Assembly (NCBI GenBank): GCA_003427395.1
Contig: BFEA01000330.1
Span: 1,549,393-1,611,796, forward strand
Reading direction: 5' to 3'
Origin: Chara braunii
Lineage: Eukaryota > Streptophyta > Charophyceae > Charales > Characeae
DNA: 62,404 nucleotides
Within the stretch, counting starts at the first letter, position 1, and each line of letters starts with the position of its first letter. The notes beneath the pieces are model-generated. The model was not told the DNA's origin. It did not search any database and worked only from the letters and a program-made list of their open reading frames with translations. Shown here piece after piece: positions 19,581-30,821 of the stretch. The position numbers and the translations under genes are program-made.

Positions 19581-20030
19581 ATGATCGAAGAAGAGAACTG
19601 AAGAGCGAGAAAGAGAGCTCGGATCATACAAACAATCTTGAAAGAGACCACCCGACTATTCGCCATGGACTTAGCTTCCCGAGAACCAACAGAAGAAGAA
19701 CCCGAAAATCAAGCTTTATGCTCTCTGGTAATCGCCCCTGACCATGCAACCACTCATGTACACCCACTCTTCTCACTTACGTACTTACGAGGTCCCGACT
19801 GCCATATACCGTCCTCCAAACCACAAGGGTTGTCTGCCCGCCAACTCAACTTTTGCGCCAACTTGCCAAGATCTCGAAGTTCATCGAGGCCACCTGGCGC
19901 ACAACCATCCATACACTGAAGTCAGCTGGTCAGGACTTTCCGACTCGCTTCTTGCACATCACCCAGCCACGACTTCTGTAAAGTTGACAGATAGGCTGAG
20001 AGAGAGAGTCTTTCGGGGGCGTTTGCAGGA

Positions 20031-20037
20031 TTTATAG
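20031..20037 (-). promoter_or_regulatory. Candidate TATA box in 3' LTR of B
   Basis: The minus strand reads GCAACTATAAATCC. The 5' LTR has GCAACTATAAAACC at 31,285-31,291, so CTATAAA is conserved in both LTRs and is a good candidate for the transcription start signal. Confidence 0.5.
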
Positions 20038-21239
20038 TTGCAAAGAGGGGAATAGATGATGGAGAAGAGTGGGGTGAAGATGGAAAGGGGAGAGGAGGGA
20101 GTTTGGGTTACCCGCCCACAAAAAGCCATATCGAACCCCAGTGAGTTTCTTTGCGGCCATTCAGATCATTGTGTGAAGGGATTATCCTCCTTACACGACG
20201 ATGCCTTACGACTTCAAATACTTTGGGGGGGGGGGGGGGGGGGGATCGGTAGGAATTTTTGATATGGGGATGAAGGCGGGAAGGAGGAGAGCGTGAAAAG
20301 TAGTGCAGAGCAGGACCAAGATTCAGACGAGAAGAAGTTGGAGCAAAGTGCGAGAAAGAGAGGATGAAAAATAGTTACAGGTGAAGGAGAGAAGGCACAA
20401 AGAGGAGGAGGGTGAAGATGGCATGGGTCCTAGCGGGAAGCGGGGAAAGCTTGCATGCATGGCGGCGGTGCAAAAAAGAAAAAGGCACCAAAACAGTTGC
20501 ATTTCATCCTAAAGCTACTTTAAGATTGATAAATTCAAATGCAACACCAGCGCGTGAGATTGAGCGCAAGAAAATCCTACGTCTATCTAGCTTCCTACGA
20601 AAATTCACATATCTTTCAGGGGCGGGTGCAAGAGCATTCATTTGCAAAAAACGACACATCAACGAGAAAAGTGTTCGTAAATCTTGGAATTTCCAACTGC
20701 CGAACAAGCTCCTTAACGCGCTCACTAAGGCGTGCGTTATTCCTACGTAGATTCATGGATTGCCAAGAGGAAATTGGAGCAAAATAAAAAAGAAACGTCA
20801 TATTTAGACATGACCTGGTTGACTCGTGATTTCACACAGCGGGGAGATAACAAAGGAAGGGGTACCCAAAAAGATCCGAAGAGAAATCCGACGAGTCAGA
20901 TGGACAAAAACTCAGGGCTTTATAAGATCGTTTGGGTACAGAAGCTGATACGTAACATATGTGACGTTCAGGGGGTTCCAAAATTATCTGATCTCCTGAT
21001 TGCATGCATGAAAGTTCAACTAATTTATAGAAGAAAGAAGGGTAGTGAGACCGAATGAGGAGCCCAACGTATCAATAGGCAAAGGAGAATACGGTATCAC
21101 ATCAACGAGCAGAAAGAAGCACGTGTTGGCACGAACTTCAATTGTAATATCCTAGTGAAGTCCGTGGTCACGTCTCGCAAGTAATCATTCGTTGTCTTTG
21201 GGCTCCATCTGATTCAGTTCGCTGACTCATTGATGCTCC

Positions 21240-22500
21240 GCTTAATTGTAGGTAATGAGAAGGGGAGGAGGAGGATGTCGGGGCCATTCTTGGGGAAAGG
21301 GGGGAAAGTAATCAGAAACTTTGTCACCGAGATCTACGAAGTGGACAATCCGATAAGGTTGGCCGAATTGATGATTGGGTCGAGGGAAGGAAGCGAGGTA
21401 TTGAGCATACAGGGTGGGGAGCATGACCAGGGTGTTATCTCACAGGGATTCGTAATCTTCCACGACAAGGAAGGTCCTAGAGACGATGCAAAATACGACT
21501 CTATGTGGTTGTACTGCCTCCATGAGAGGAAAGGAGGATGCATCATGAGGGTGAACTTCGCAGAGCAGGCGGACAGCGCAATGACGGTAGAAAAGATGGT
21601 TGGCAAAGATGCAGTAATCGAGGGGAAACTCGATGGGCAGTGAAGAGAAAGAGAGAAAATCAAGAGGGTGGAAGAAGACGGGACGAGGACGGAGCGCTCG
21701 AGCTGGGAGGAGGACGAGGACGAAGTGCGGAGGGGGCGAAAGAGGAGGGAGATGGTGAGCGAGATCGGCGGTGACGACAGAAGGATTATGTCCCATCGTG
21801 ACGGCTAGCCACTTCCTCAAGGAACTCGGGATTCCGGGGGGAATCTGCTGGTTTAGCGAGGCGCAAGCTTGTTGGCGGTACTACTTCGAGCTCCTTCGTC
21901 GCTGGTTTGGCCTCCTCAAACTCACTCCCTGCGTCTTCTTCGTTGTCGTCCTCCTCAGAGGTGGACTCGGCTTCAACTTCCTCCTCTTCTTCTGACTGCT
22001 CGGGGAGAGCTATAGGTTCAGAATCGTCATAAGACGACACTTCCTCGTTGTCACTGTGAGCTGTCTAGAAGTCATCCAGATCGGAGTTGTGAGGGGAGAC
22101 GTTGTCCAAATCCAGAAAGCTCCACTCAACTGTATCGTGTTGGGCCAGGAAGTGACCGACGTCCTCTGTGCAGCTGGTCCAAATGACCGTCGGTGTTAAC
22201 GTTCGCTCCAAGGTTACTGGATCTGTTTGGTTCGGATCGCTAGTATAGAAGGAGATGATACTTAGAAGCAGATCGTCGATGATCTGTGCCAAGAAGACCA
22301 ATACTTTGTTGGCTACGGTCGCTCTTCCTCGCTGCGCCACCTCACCAAATAAGAGCCCCACCAGCAATCCAGTTGTATCGGATGGCCATACTTGGGCTAG
22401 GAGGAGAATGATCTCGTCCGGAAAAATGACCTCGCGAGTCCCGTAGTGGCGCGCCCAATGTGCCTTAACCGAGAGTAGACAAAAGCTTGTAGCCATAAGT
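21240..22500 (-). pseudogene. Accessory region X2/X3 of element B
   Basis: The frame at 22,496-22,065 aligns with A's X2 segment 2 (GLLVGLLFGEVAQRGRATVA against GDLFGFLFGSVRPDHRQPIV). It runs into an acidic tract (21,786-22,040; EQSEEEEEVEAESTSEEDDN), as in A. Below that, 21,250-21,820 reads VFCIVSRTFLVVEDYESL-stop then TLYAQYLASFPRPNHQFG, matching segment X3. One TAG separates segment 2 from its acidic tail and one stop lies in X3. The X1/X2 ATGA overlap could not be located in this copy. A plus-strand frame at 21,230-21,643 over the same DNA is taken to be a shadow. Confidence 0.65.
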
Positions 22501-23889
22501 CCAATCCAATCACGAAGATATCAAGGACGAGAGGGAGGGATGATTATTGGCCGGTTTTCCAAAGAGAGGAGAGGATAGACCCAGTATGGCCAGAGAGTTG
22601 TAAGGTTAGAGGGGAGAGAGAAAATAGAGAGGCGATTCATCAGCGAGGAGGGTGAAAAGGACGAAGAGAGGGAAGTAGGGGGACCCACGGATCCGAGACA
22701 CTTGACCGCAAAGAGAAAGTCTCACTACACTCCGTGTGTCCACCGCCTGGTCGCCTGACCTAGCGAATCGTTGCCACCAATCCGTCACTAGTTCACGCCC
22801 CCACTCTCATACATATTCCCAATCACGTCACCACGCTGTTCAGAGCCAATGCTGCACAAATCGCAGCTAAGTACGACAACCACTGTCACATCACTTTGCC
22901 CTGGCTGCGACAAACGAATAAACGTTGAGGCGTCCACGAGGATCAGTGTTGAATTGAGGTTGAAGAAGTTGGCCAGAGATGGCAGGTTCAATCTCGAAGC
23001 TCGTGGCGATGACTGCGAGTAGAATGCATCATATGAGGAAGACGAGGGAAGGACAATATCCTTGTCTGGAGTGGAAAGAGTGGAGGAAGAAGGAGCAAGA
23101 GGATCAGAGAAGGGAAGGGGACGACGATAAGATATGGTGGACAATGGGAAGGGAGTTATGGCTGGCACCCGTTTCAGGAGTGATGTGCACCGTTTCCACC
23201 CCCTTAGGTCCGAGCTCGACTAGGAAGTAGCCAGAAAACTTGGGAGCAAGTTTCCGGTCGAGTGCACGTTTATGTAGCTGGACCAGGTCCCCAGGTCCCC
23301 TAGTTTATATCGTATTTGAGGGCCCTCATTTCCATTTTGGGCCTCATAGCTACGGACCTGCCTACCGTGGGCCAACTCAGTAATCTCTTGCCTCTTACGT
23401 GCCAATGTAGGGACTGCCTTTTCTATTAAATCGGTATACCTTTTGGCCTTAGCCTTAAAGGACGCCCACGTGTCCTTTCTCGATGGTTCGGCGTTTTCCG
23501 AGGTGTCTTAGTTGACGACACAAGGAATATTGTTAGTCCGTAATTGAAAGGGGGTGAACCCTGTCGATTCGTGAGGGGTGACCCAGTGAATTCGTATAAT
23601 TTTATACACTATCTCGGGTCCGGGGTGTGTATCATTAACTGCCAGATTGCGACGTAGGGCCATTTTAATCATGCGATTTACATTTTCTGCGAGTTCGTTG
23701 GATTGGGAGACATGTGGAGCGGTGTGTCGGAGTGTGACGCCCCGACGTGTCAATTGTTCCTCTATCTTAACCTTGAATTCAGATTCATTATTTGTTAAGA
23801 TCTCTTATGTATCTAGATCAGTATTGAGGAATTGGTCGATGCATGTGGCTATTTGTGAGGCATTTCGTGTCTTACACAAATAAACTTTC

Positions 23890-24406
23890 ATGCTAGCTTA
23901 CCAGGGCGGACGTCCGGGACCCCTCTGGATGTCCGACTTGTGCGGCCGGACAACCGGGGAGATGTCCTCCCGAGATAGTATGTCCGACCCTCTAAAAAAA
24001 AAAAAAAAAAAAAATTTTGAATTTTTTTTGTGGGTTCTCCCTCACATGAAGTACATGCCACAAAATTTGTGGGTCATTTGAGCCAACAGAAAAAAAGATA
24101 AAAATTGCCAAAGATTTCCGTGTCAGTTTCCCCCAAACGGGTGGGGTCAATTTCAATCACGCACCCCAATCTATCCCCCCAAAACCCTTTTTCCTCATGT
24201 TTTGCATTTTTTTTTTTTTTTTGGCTCTAAATGAGCTGATTTTTTTTTATGGGGTTACCTCATGTAGCGCAGCCCCTCCCCATTTTTTAAATATTTTTTT
24301 GCTATTCATTTTTGGAGAAAATGAGTTGTCTGGGATTTCGGAATCCCGGACAACTCCCTCCCCGGACGTCCGACGGAGACGTCTCCGATCGGACATCTGG
24401 TAACCC
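23890..24406. mobile_element. hAT-like MITE 2 inside element B integrase
   Basis: Near-complementary ends contain TTACCAG...CTGGTAA and subterminal GGACGTCCG/CGGACGTCC repeats. The flanks AAACTTTC (23,882-23,889) and AACTTTTC (24,407-24,414) look like an imperfect 8-bp duplication. It interrupts a coding frame that resumes on the other side. 517 bp, no coding capacity; the interior is A/T-rich with long A and T runs. Confidence 0.62.
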
Positions 24407-24442
24407 AACTTTTCTGTGCTTCAGAAAATGATCTATTAAAAC

Positions 24443-24547
24443 CTGTGTAGCATCGTGTTCGGGTTTGGTGACCGAACCCGAACTTTCGGGACCGAACCCG
24501 AACTTTCGGGACCGAACACGAACAAGTGCCGAAACTCTTCGAACGCG

Positions 24548-24583
<36 letters not shown>

Positions 24584-24676
24584 CCCAAAAAACCTGAAAA
24601 ACATATATGTTACGTAGAATAATAATGTAAACAACTTTTGCCTTGGAGGTATGGTCAAATTCGTAACCAAACTCGA

Positions 24677-24712
<36 letters not shown>

Positions 24713-24831
24713 TTTTTTTTTTTTTTTTTTTGAATATGTTCGGCCGAACACGTTCGGGTGGCGTTCGGCATAACACCCGAACATGTTCGGACGTTCGAAA
24801 AAACTCCGAACATGTTCGGTGTGCTACACAG
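24443..24831. mobile_element. hAT-like MITE 1 inside element B integrase
   Basis: The ends CTGTGTAGCA...TGCTACACAG are perfect inverted repeats, flanked by a perfect 8-bp duplication ATTAAAAC (24,435-24,442 and 24,832-24,839), the length typical of hAT. Subterminal arrays of CCGAAC/GTTCGG (including CCGAACATGTTCGG palindromes) resemble hAT subterminal binding sites. Removing the 389-bp insert and one duplication restores the integrase frame. It contains poly(A) at 24,551-24,578 and an A/T-run pair at 24,680-24,731. Confidence 0.8.
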
Positions 24832-25420
24832 ATTAAAACTCATAAAATTGAATATTCACAACGCTTGGGGTCAAGTTGCACGTCAATGTCTGTCGTATCC
24901 ATACTTACAAATTGAAAATGGTGTTCTTCTTCCGTCAAAATTATAGTGTTTGGTCCACTGATCGGTGCGCGATCTGCGGCAGAGACTAAAGAATTACAGA
25001 CCACGTGTCTAACATCTTCGTGAATATTAGACCTGAACTATTGATTTCGGTTGATAGTTCCTTTAGTGACACGTATCGCGAAATGAGCGGCATGTTCCTC
25101 GTGAGCATATTAGGTCCAATCATACTATTGGAACGAGTATGGAACAATCAACCATAATCCTTACCCGTGTGTTTTATGCTTCTCTAAATGATCGTTGATC
25201 CATCGATAATCCCAAGATCTCTCGAATGCACGACATTTGTCATGCTTTGTACAACCATCTAGTGATTTGCCAGCTAATTTTGTAAGTATGATTTTATTCG
25301 TCCAAACCTCTGCCCTTCATAACTTCTCGTCATAGTGAGGTCCGTTAGTTCGAGCAGCCTCAAATTGAGCTTCCATTGGGAAGCTTATTCGTTCGACATA
25401 TAAGGCACTTCCGTAACCTG

Positions 25421-26340
25421 TTAGCCGTCCGATATCAAATGCATGTGCCATGTGCCCGATTGACACACGTGGCACAGCCGACCCAATCGACAAACCTGGA
25501 CTCGTGGGGATAAAAATCTACCCCGTAGACTCGCGAAATGCATGTGCAAAAATAACGTGAGGGGTCCTGCAATTGTCGTGAATCCCTTGATAAACTTTGG
25601 TAGGACGAAGCTAGTCAAAAAAATGTGCGACCTTGTGTAAGCGACGTAGGAACCGACGCATCTCTTACTGCGTGTACCTTCTAAGGTTCCGACTGCAAAC
25701 CTTTGTCAGTGACTATGTGTCCTAAAAAAAAGATCTTCGTCAGGAAAAACTGGCACTTCTCGAGAGTAACTTTGAGACCAGCGTCTTTCAACGCGTGCAG
25801 CATCCACTCAATGTGCTCGATGTGACATGAGAATATCATCCATATACACAATCATAAAATAGTTAATAATGCTTTTGCATCAACTACGTTTTTCGCATGA
25901 AGTTCTGGAAAGTTATGTCCATGGCGCGCTGAAACGTGACAAGTGCATTACAAATGTCCATCGGGCATCTGATCCACTGCCATGTCCCTTTAAAAAGGAA
26001 GAATGCTATCTTAAGATCATCCTACTTTTTGACACGAAGATGATGAAAACCATGACGAACATCAAACTTGTTGAAAAATCACGCATGCCCAATCTCATCG
26101 AACAATTCATCAATCTGGGGATAAGGATAAACATCTTTGATCGTGATATTATTTATTTTTCAATAATGAATACATATTTGAATTCCTCCTCTCTTTTTTG
26201 GTACAATCATCACGGGAAAACACCAAAGCCCGATCGTGAGTTTGATCCATCCATTAACCTCAAACTCCTTCACTCTGTGGAATGCGGCAAACCATTGCGC
26301 CGGAGAGTATTGATAAGGAGTGTAATTAATGGGTGAATGT
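25421..26340 (-). pseudogene. Reverse transcriptase fragment of element B
   Basis: Minus-strand pieces in alternating frames give TFQRAMDITFQNFM-like primer-grip sequence, IEHIEWMLHALKDAGLKVTL (thumb entry), KIFFLGHIVTDKGL and KFIKGFTTIAGPLT. These align with A's RT. The segment after about 25,560 is replaced by unrelated sequence, so RNase H and most of the PHD finger are deleted. The fingers region is barely recognisable near 26,300. Confidence 0.75.
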
Positions 26341-26518
26341 TTCCCGTAAGGATCTCATGCTCAATCACGTTCATCATCCCAATAGCATGATCATACAAAA
26401 TCAATGCGACTGCATATTCTTGCAATACTTTCTTTAAAAGTTATCGTATCTCCTTGGGAACATGAGATGGGACTGTGATTGTTGGATTTGCACCGAATGT
26501 TTCGAGGCGAATCTTAAT

Positions 26519-27231
26519 CTAATTCAGATCAAGTGGATGCCTTCCTTCCATACTGGAGAACATCGAACTACTAGTTCGTCTTGTACTTGAAGATATTGTG
26601 GCGAGCATTTGTGACTCGGCGGAAGTGATCATCTCGGTCTCTTTTCCTTCGACGTCAATCTCTGGGTCTCTGGCACTTGTCACAATCTTCAATCCCATGA
26701 GTTTTATCATCTCTTCCATTAGATCGGCAGCGTTAGTAAGCGGCGCCTCCGCTTCTTCCCTAATTAGTCATATCATTGCGCCTTTCGTAAACAAGGGTCT
26801 AAGCGTACAGGTAGAGAGGTCGAGATATTGAGTCATCTGTTGTTACCTTCCTTAGAGGGAAAATGTGCCCTTGTACAGAGTGCGAGGGGGTTCCAAAAGA
26901 TCTGCCATATTTGTGATTTGCAAAATAGGTTCACCGAGGAAGGAAGCCGCAGGGATGCAGGTTTCGGTAAGAGTGAGAAAAGATAGCGGCGCTGCGGCGG
27001 TGGGGGAACAGAGTTGAGCTTAGTGCTTTCAAATTTTGAACAGGAGGATTGTATGGTTCTCGAAAGCATTTGAAATTTCTCCTTTGTTTCTTGTACAAAC
27101 AGTCGAACCAACTCGCTCCATTCTTCTTTCGTTGGCATATGATTTAGCAGTTCCTCGTAGTCTCTTTCATTGTACTCACCTTCCTTAGCTGGGAGAAACT
27201 CTTCGTCGAGGAGTCTCTCTCGATTTCCCAC
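26519..27231 (-). pseudogene. Protease-RT linker remnant of element B
   Basis: Two minus-strand frames (26,519-26,719 and 26,833-27,231) lie between protease and RT. A copy of the TTGGAACCCCCT string is present at 26,884-26,897 in the position of A's linker motif. Residues are otherwise too diverged to align by eye. A ~90-bp direct repeat (about 27,125-27,230 and 27,262-27,380, sharing GGAGTCTCTCTCGATTTCCC) lies at its upstream edge. Confidence 0.45.
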
Positions 27232-27527
27232 GTTCCGATCATCCCTATTACCATGGTCTGCTCTTCTGTTGGCATACGATTTAGCAGTTCCGCGTAGTCT
27301 CTTTCATCTTACACACGGAGAAGCCTCTTCGTCGCTTTTCCTCGAGGAGTCTCTCTCGATTTCCCACGTCCCGATCATCCCTATTACCACGGTCTGCTCT
27401 TTCATCCCAGTGTTTTCCTTAGATGGCGTATAGAGAGACACAAGAGAACAATTTGAGGTTTTCCTCCACTGTGAGTGAGAATTAGTTGTTTGGAATTAAA
27501 ATGTTAACATGCGCCGACAACCATAGC

Positions 27528-27900
27528 CTAAGGTAATCCCAACAATATCGAATACGATTGTACATCAATTACCAAAGCGTTAACTAGTACATGCACTCGT
27601 TCGACTTTGACTGCTACATTTATGATCATCCCGATAATGTATATGGTTTCCTCATCCGCTGAGACGTAATAATCCTTTCCTGACAGGGTAGTATGGAGTT
27701 TAATCGTCCAGTCTTTCGGATCGTATCGAGCAATACGGCTACAACAGAAGATCATATATCGACTAAAGCATTAAACGAATTTCCCACATCTCACAGTCAC
27801 ACCCCACGCTTTACCATAAAATAAGCCGGACACAGATGAAATGATATTTTTCCACATATGCTATTGTTGTCACTCGGGTGGTCTCAGATTCTTCTTGTTT
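27528..27900 (-). pseudogene. Aspartic protease remnant of element B
   Basis: KVERVHVLVNALVIDVQSYS followed by ILLGLP at the C-terminal end matches A (VLDVNTYDVLFGLPA). Upstream, CDCEMWEIRLML corresponds to A's CDIEIWGIPYNA, but the catalytic DSG has been lost. Inactive. Confidence 0.7.
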
Positions 27901-28399
27901 ATCAACAAGTGGCTCGGATGGGAAAAATGTTAGTTTCGTCATCTCCTCTTTGTTCTTCAATATTCATTGAACGCGTTGGTAGGTAAACCACCTCTGGTTT
28001 TTCAGGCATTGCTACAAGAGTCTGTCATTTGCGGTCTCGGAGATGGTTAACAGATGATCCATAAAAACGGGGACTCGAATATCTAACATTTTTTATCGTT
28101 TGCAAGATGTCGATTTCTCAGTTCCGGAACTGAGGTCCGGGTTCCTATTCTTTTTCCACGCATTCAAACTCTTCCTTATTAGGCCAAATGACTTCAATCA
28201 ATCTTGTCGGCTGGAGATATTCGGTTGAACGAATAACATCCATGCTTCAAAGGAAGCGTTAGGGGTTGACGCAGACGCTTCGGAGGGAGGAGGGGGGGAA
28301 GAGGAAAAACCCCTGACCGGTTCTCCTGTTCCTTTGAGCAATGCAACCATCCGTCCTTAGTTCATCGCTATGGGTGGTGTGGTAGGAGGTGGTGGTTTT

Positions 28400-29445
28400 T
28401 TTCGGGGAGAGGGCAGTCTCGTGCAAAGTGTCCGCGTTGCTTACAGTTATAGCACTCTACTCTTCCTGAGGGGCCAACAACTTGGTTGGCGACAATAGGA
28501 GCAGGAAGGGCAGCTTGCGCTTGTGTCGGAGGGGCATGTAGTAAAGGGTACGAAGGAGAAGGGTGAACTCATGTCGTTTTCGAGTTCACACTTATTAGTT
28601 ATCTCAGGACTTGCTCCAATCGATCAATTTGTGACGTCTACATCTGTATCAGATGGTTCATCCATTCCGATTGTCGGAAGGTGGCTATGTGAATCATATG
28701 AGCGAGATGCAGTTTGGTGATGGGCACATGCACCATAGACGAAGGCCAAACTACATTTCTAGGAGCATCTTTGGAAGGAGGAAAAGTGGCAGAAGGGGAG
28801 AATATGGACGGAGAAATACAAGGGACATGTGTCGATGACGGTCCATCCGGGTTTTCAATATCAGGACGATGATAAAATCGCCCTATCAACCTGAGCAGAG
28901 ATCGGCGTTTTGAGGCCACATCCACTATTTTATCAACTTTATCCTCATCCCCCTGGTTTATACATTTGCGTATATCGAGCGATCGCTAAGAGTTGAGTTG
29001 TCTTAGGAGAGATTTTCTTGTGCAGCTTTGCTTTCAGAGTTGGATTGTGAAGATGGTCTATAAAACAGTTATGGGCAGCGTTCTCTTCCCGTGCAGACTT
29101 ATCCAACGAGATCTTAAATCTATCCACAAAATCTGGTAGTAATTCTTCGGGTTCTTGGGGACGGGTCTTCAACACAAACCAGGCAACATCCTCACTTACC
29201 TCGTTAAATCTGGCCAAACATGTTTTTTTGAACGTATCCCTATCTACCCATCTATGTAGTGGAAACCAATCATGAGTTGTGTTTCTTACGAGAAGAGTGA
29301 AGACCTGAGGAAGATCAGCCGCTTCATAACCCTGAGCTTCCGCCGCCTTGAGCCATGCCTTCGGGTGAGTAAGATTAGGATAAAATGGAAAGATGGAGGG
29401 GATGCTTACCATCACACGAGGGGTCTGTACATTACTGTTGGCCAT
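28400..29445 (-). pseudogene. gag: gag of element B
   Basis: A 166-residue open frame (28,945-29,445) starts MANSNVQTPRVMVSIPSIFP. It carries the gag capsid domain (LTHPKAWLKAAEAQG, RWVDRDTFKKTCLARF, LLPDFVDRFKISLDK). After a linker, a CCHC knuckle (CYNCKQRGHFARDC) is encoded at 28,413-28,455. Its frame is longer-lived than A's N-terminal gag and confirms the start region of the family. Confidence 0.83.
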
Positions 29446-29562
29446 CGCTGGCGCTTATGTTACTTCTACTGATTTGTTTTGAGTAATAGTAGGACTTCTT
29501 CGGTCTGTTTGAGTTCGTCCTCTTGCAAGATCGTCTCGTTATTACCATAACCGACAGGTGTC

Positions 29563-29576
29563 GGCTCCGATAGCAA
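29563..29576 (-). other. Primer-binding site of element B
   Basis: The minus strand reads TTGCTATCGGAGCC adjacent to the LTR edge. It is homologous to A's TTGGTATCGGAGCT with one extra difference in the priming core. Confidence 0.7.
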
Positions 29577-30763
29577 TCTCCCGCCATGTGTTTCCTTTCG
29601 GTCAGAGTGATTAATTGTGTGGAATAGGCCCTTAAAGACAACAAAATGGGGTGTGCCAATGTTTTTTTGGAAATTGAGTATGGGGATCCGACAAAACTGA
29701 AGCTCCTTTGAGTGGTTCTGATTTTAGTGAGAATTGGTCATCGTCGTGTGAAAAAGAAACAAGCGCGTGCAATTCTCAAACATGCATTCAATCCAAAAAG
29801 TATCCTTGAAATTTGGCACGGGCTACGAGGTCGAAAGGTGAGTTCATGTAAGTGGCATATTGTTTCGGACCAGATCGCATCGCCACTCGTTGCCGAGCTC
29901 AGAATCCGCGGTGGTGGGCCATCGCATGGTTACTCGTTCCTTGTGCCCGTCTTCGCCAAGTGTTCGATAATAGAACCCCCTTTTCCAGTACTGCTCTGCG
30001 AGACGACAATCACTGCACAAAGTGTTAGCGCAGTGGGGTGCTCTTGTCGTTTACAGGATGACGATTAACTCGTTAAAAGACAATAACAACGAGTACGGAG
30101 GAAAGTGAGTATTGATAATGACAAAACCAGCGCGTACGAATCCAAATTTTAGAGGACTTTGTCTCAAGTGGAAAATAATAACGCCCGCCGATCTTTACGA
30201 CAACTTCCCGTACGTCCCACTTGCAGACACGTGTCCTTTCCTCGTTGTACGGAAATGGTTGCGATGGGATGTGGGGAGTTGGCACCTAGACGGGTCGGAG
30301 CAATCGGGCCACATGGCACAAGCAAATTATGAGTATGAGAATCTATTCAATCGGCTATTCAATCACAGAAGTAATCAGTTGTAATACTGTAAGCTTTCTT
30401 GTATTTCATTCATTCGGCGAACCAATCAAAAAGAATGGTGTGAGTTCGATCCGATCACAACAATAATCATCATTCATCACAGAAGCAATACGCATCCATA
30501 TCAAATCAGAAATATGTCATAAATCCTTAATTGACGGACACATCAATCAACAAAATGAGAAAGATCGATGAGATCTTCGAGATCTTACGAGTCCCTTTGA
30601 GTTTAATGATGCTCGTCCGTGCGAGATCCGATTGAATTCAACATGGGCAAGCGAGATTAAGGGAATCTCGATTCATTTCGTCATTCATAACATAGTCANN
30701 NNNNNNNNNNNNNNNNNNNNNNNNNNNNNNNNNNNNNNNNNNNNNNNNNNNNNNNNNNNNNNN

Positions 30764-30821
<58 letters not shown>

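Larger units (their letters stand above)
18590..20957 (-). repeat. 3' LTR of element B
   Basis: On the minus strand it starts TGTTACGTATCAGC at 20,957, right after the pre-LTR motif. It matches 29,660-32,154 over stretches such as CATTCAATCCAAAAAGTATC and CCACTCGCAGAAACGTGTCC. The low-coordinate end fades near 18,590. Confidence 0.82.
23220..25420 (-). pseudogene. Integrase and PHD remnant of element B, split by two MITEs
   Basis: Reading down the minus strand, a linker homologous to A (SFPMEAQFEAARTNG, then SWDYRWINDHLEKHKTHG) is followed by AHEEHAAHF and a degraded CQVC region. The core begins with SMDTTDIDVQLDPKRCEYSI. At that point MITE 1 (24,443-24,831) interrupts. Thirteen or so codons follow (VLIDHFLKHRK), then MITE 2 (23,890-24,406). 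The rest of the core (HVSQSNELAENVNRMIKMAL) and the C-terminal segment (ELAHGRQVRSYEAQNG) continue to 23,220. The last PHD residues just before the linker are recognisable only by position. Confidence 0.82.

Noticed and set aside
21230-21643. 137-codon plus-strand frame in element B
   Set aside because: The minus strand of the same DNA aligns with accessory segment X3 of A and C, so the plus frame is a shadow.
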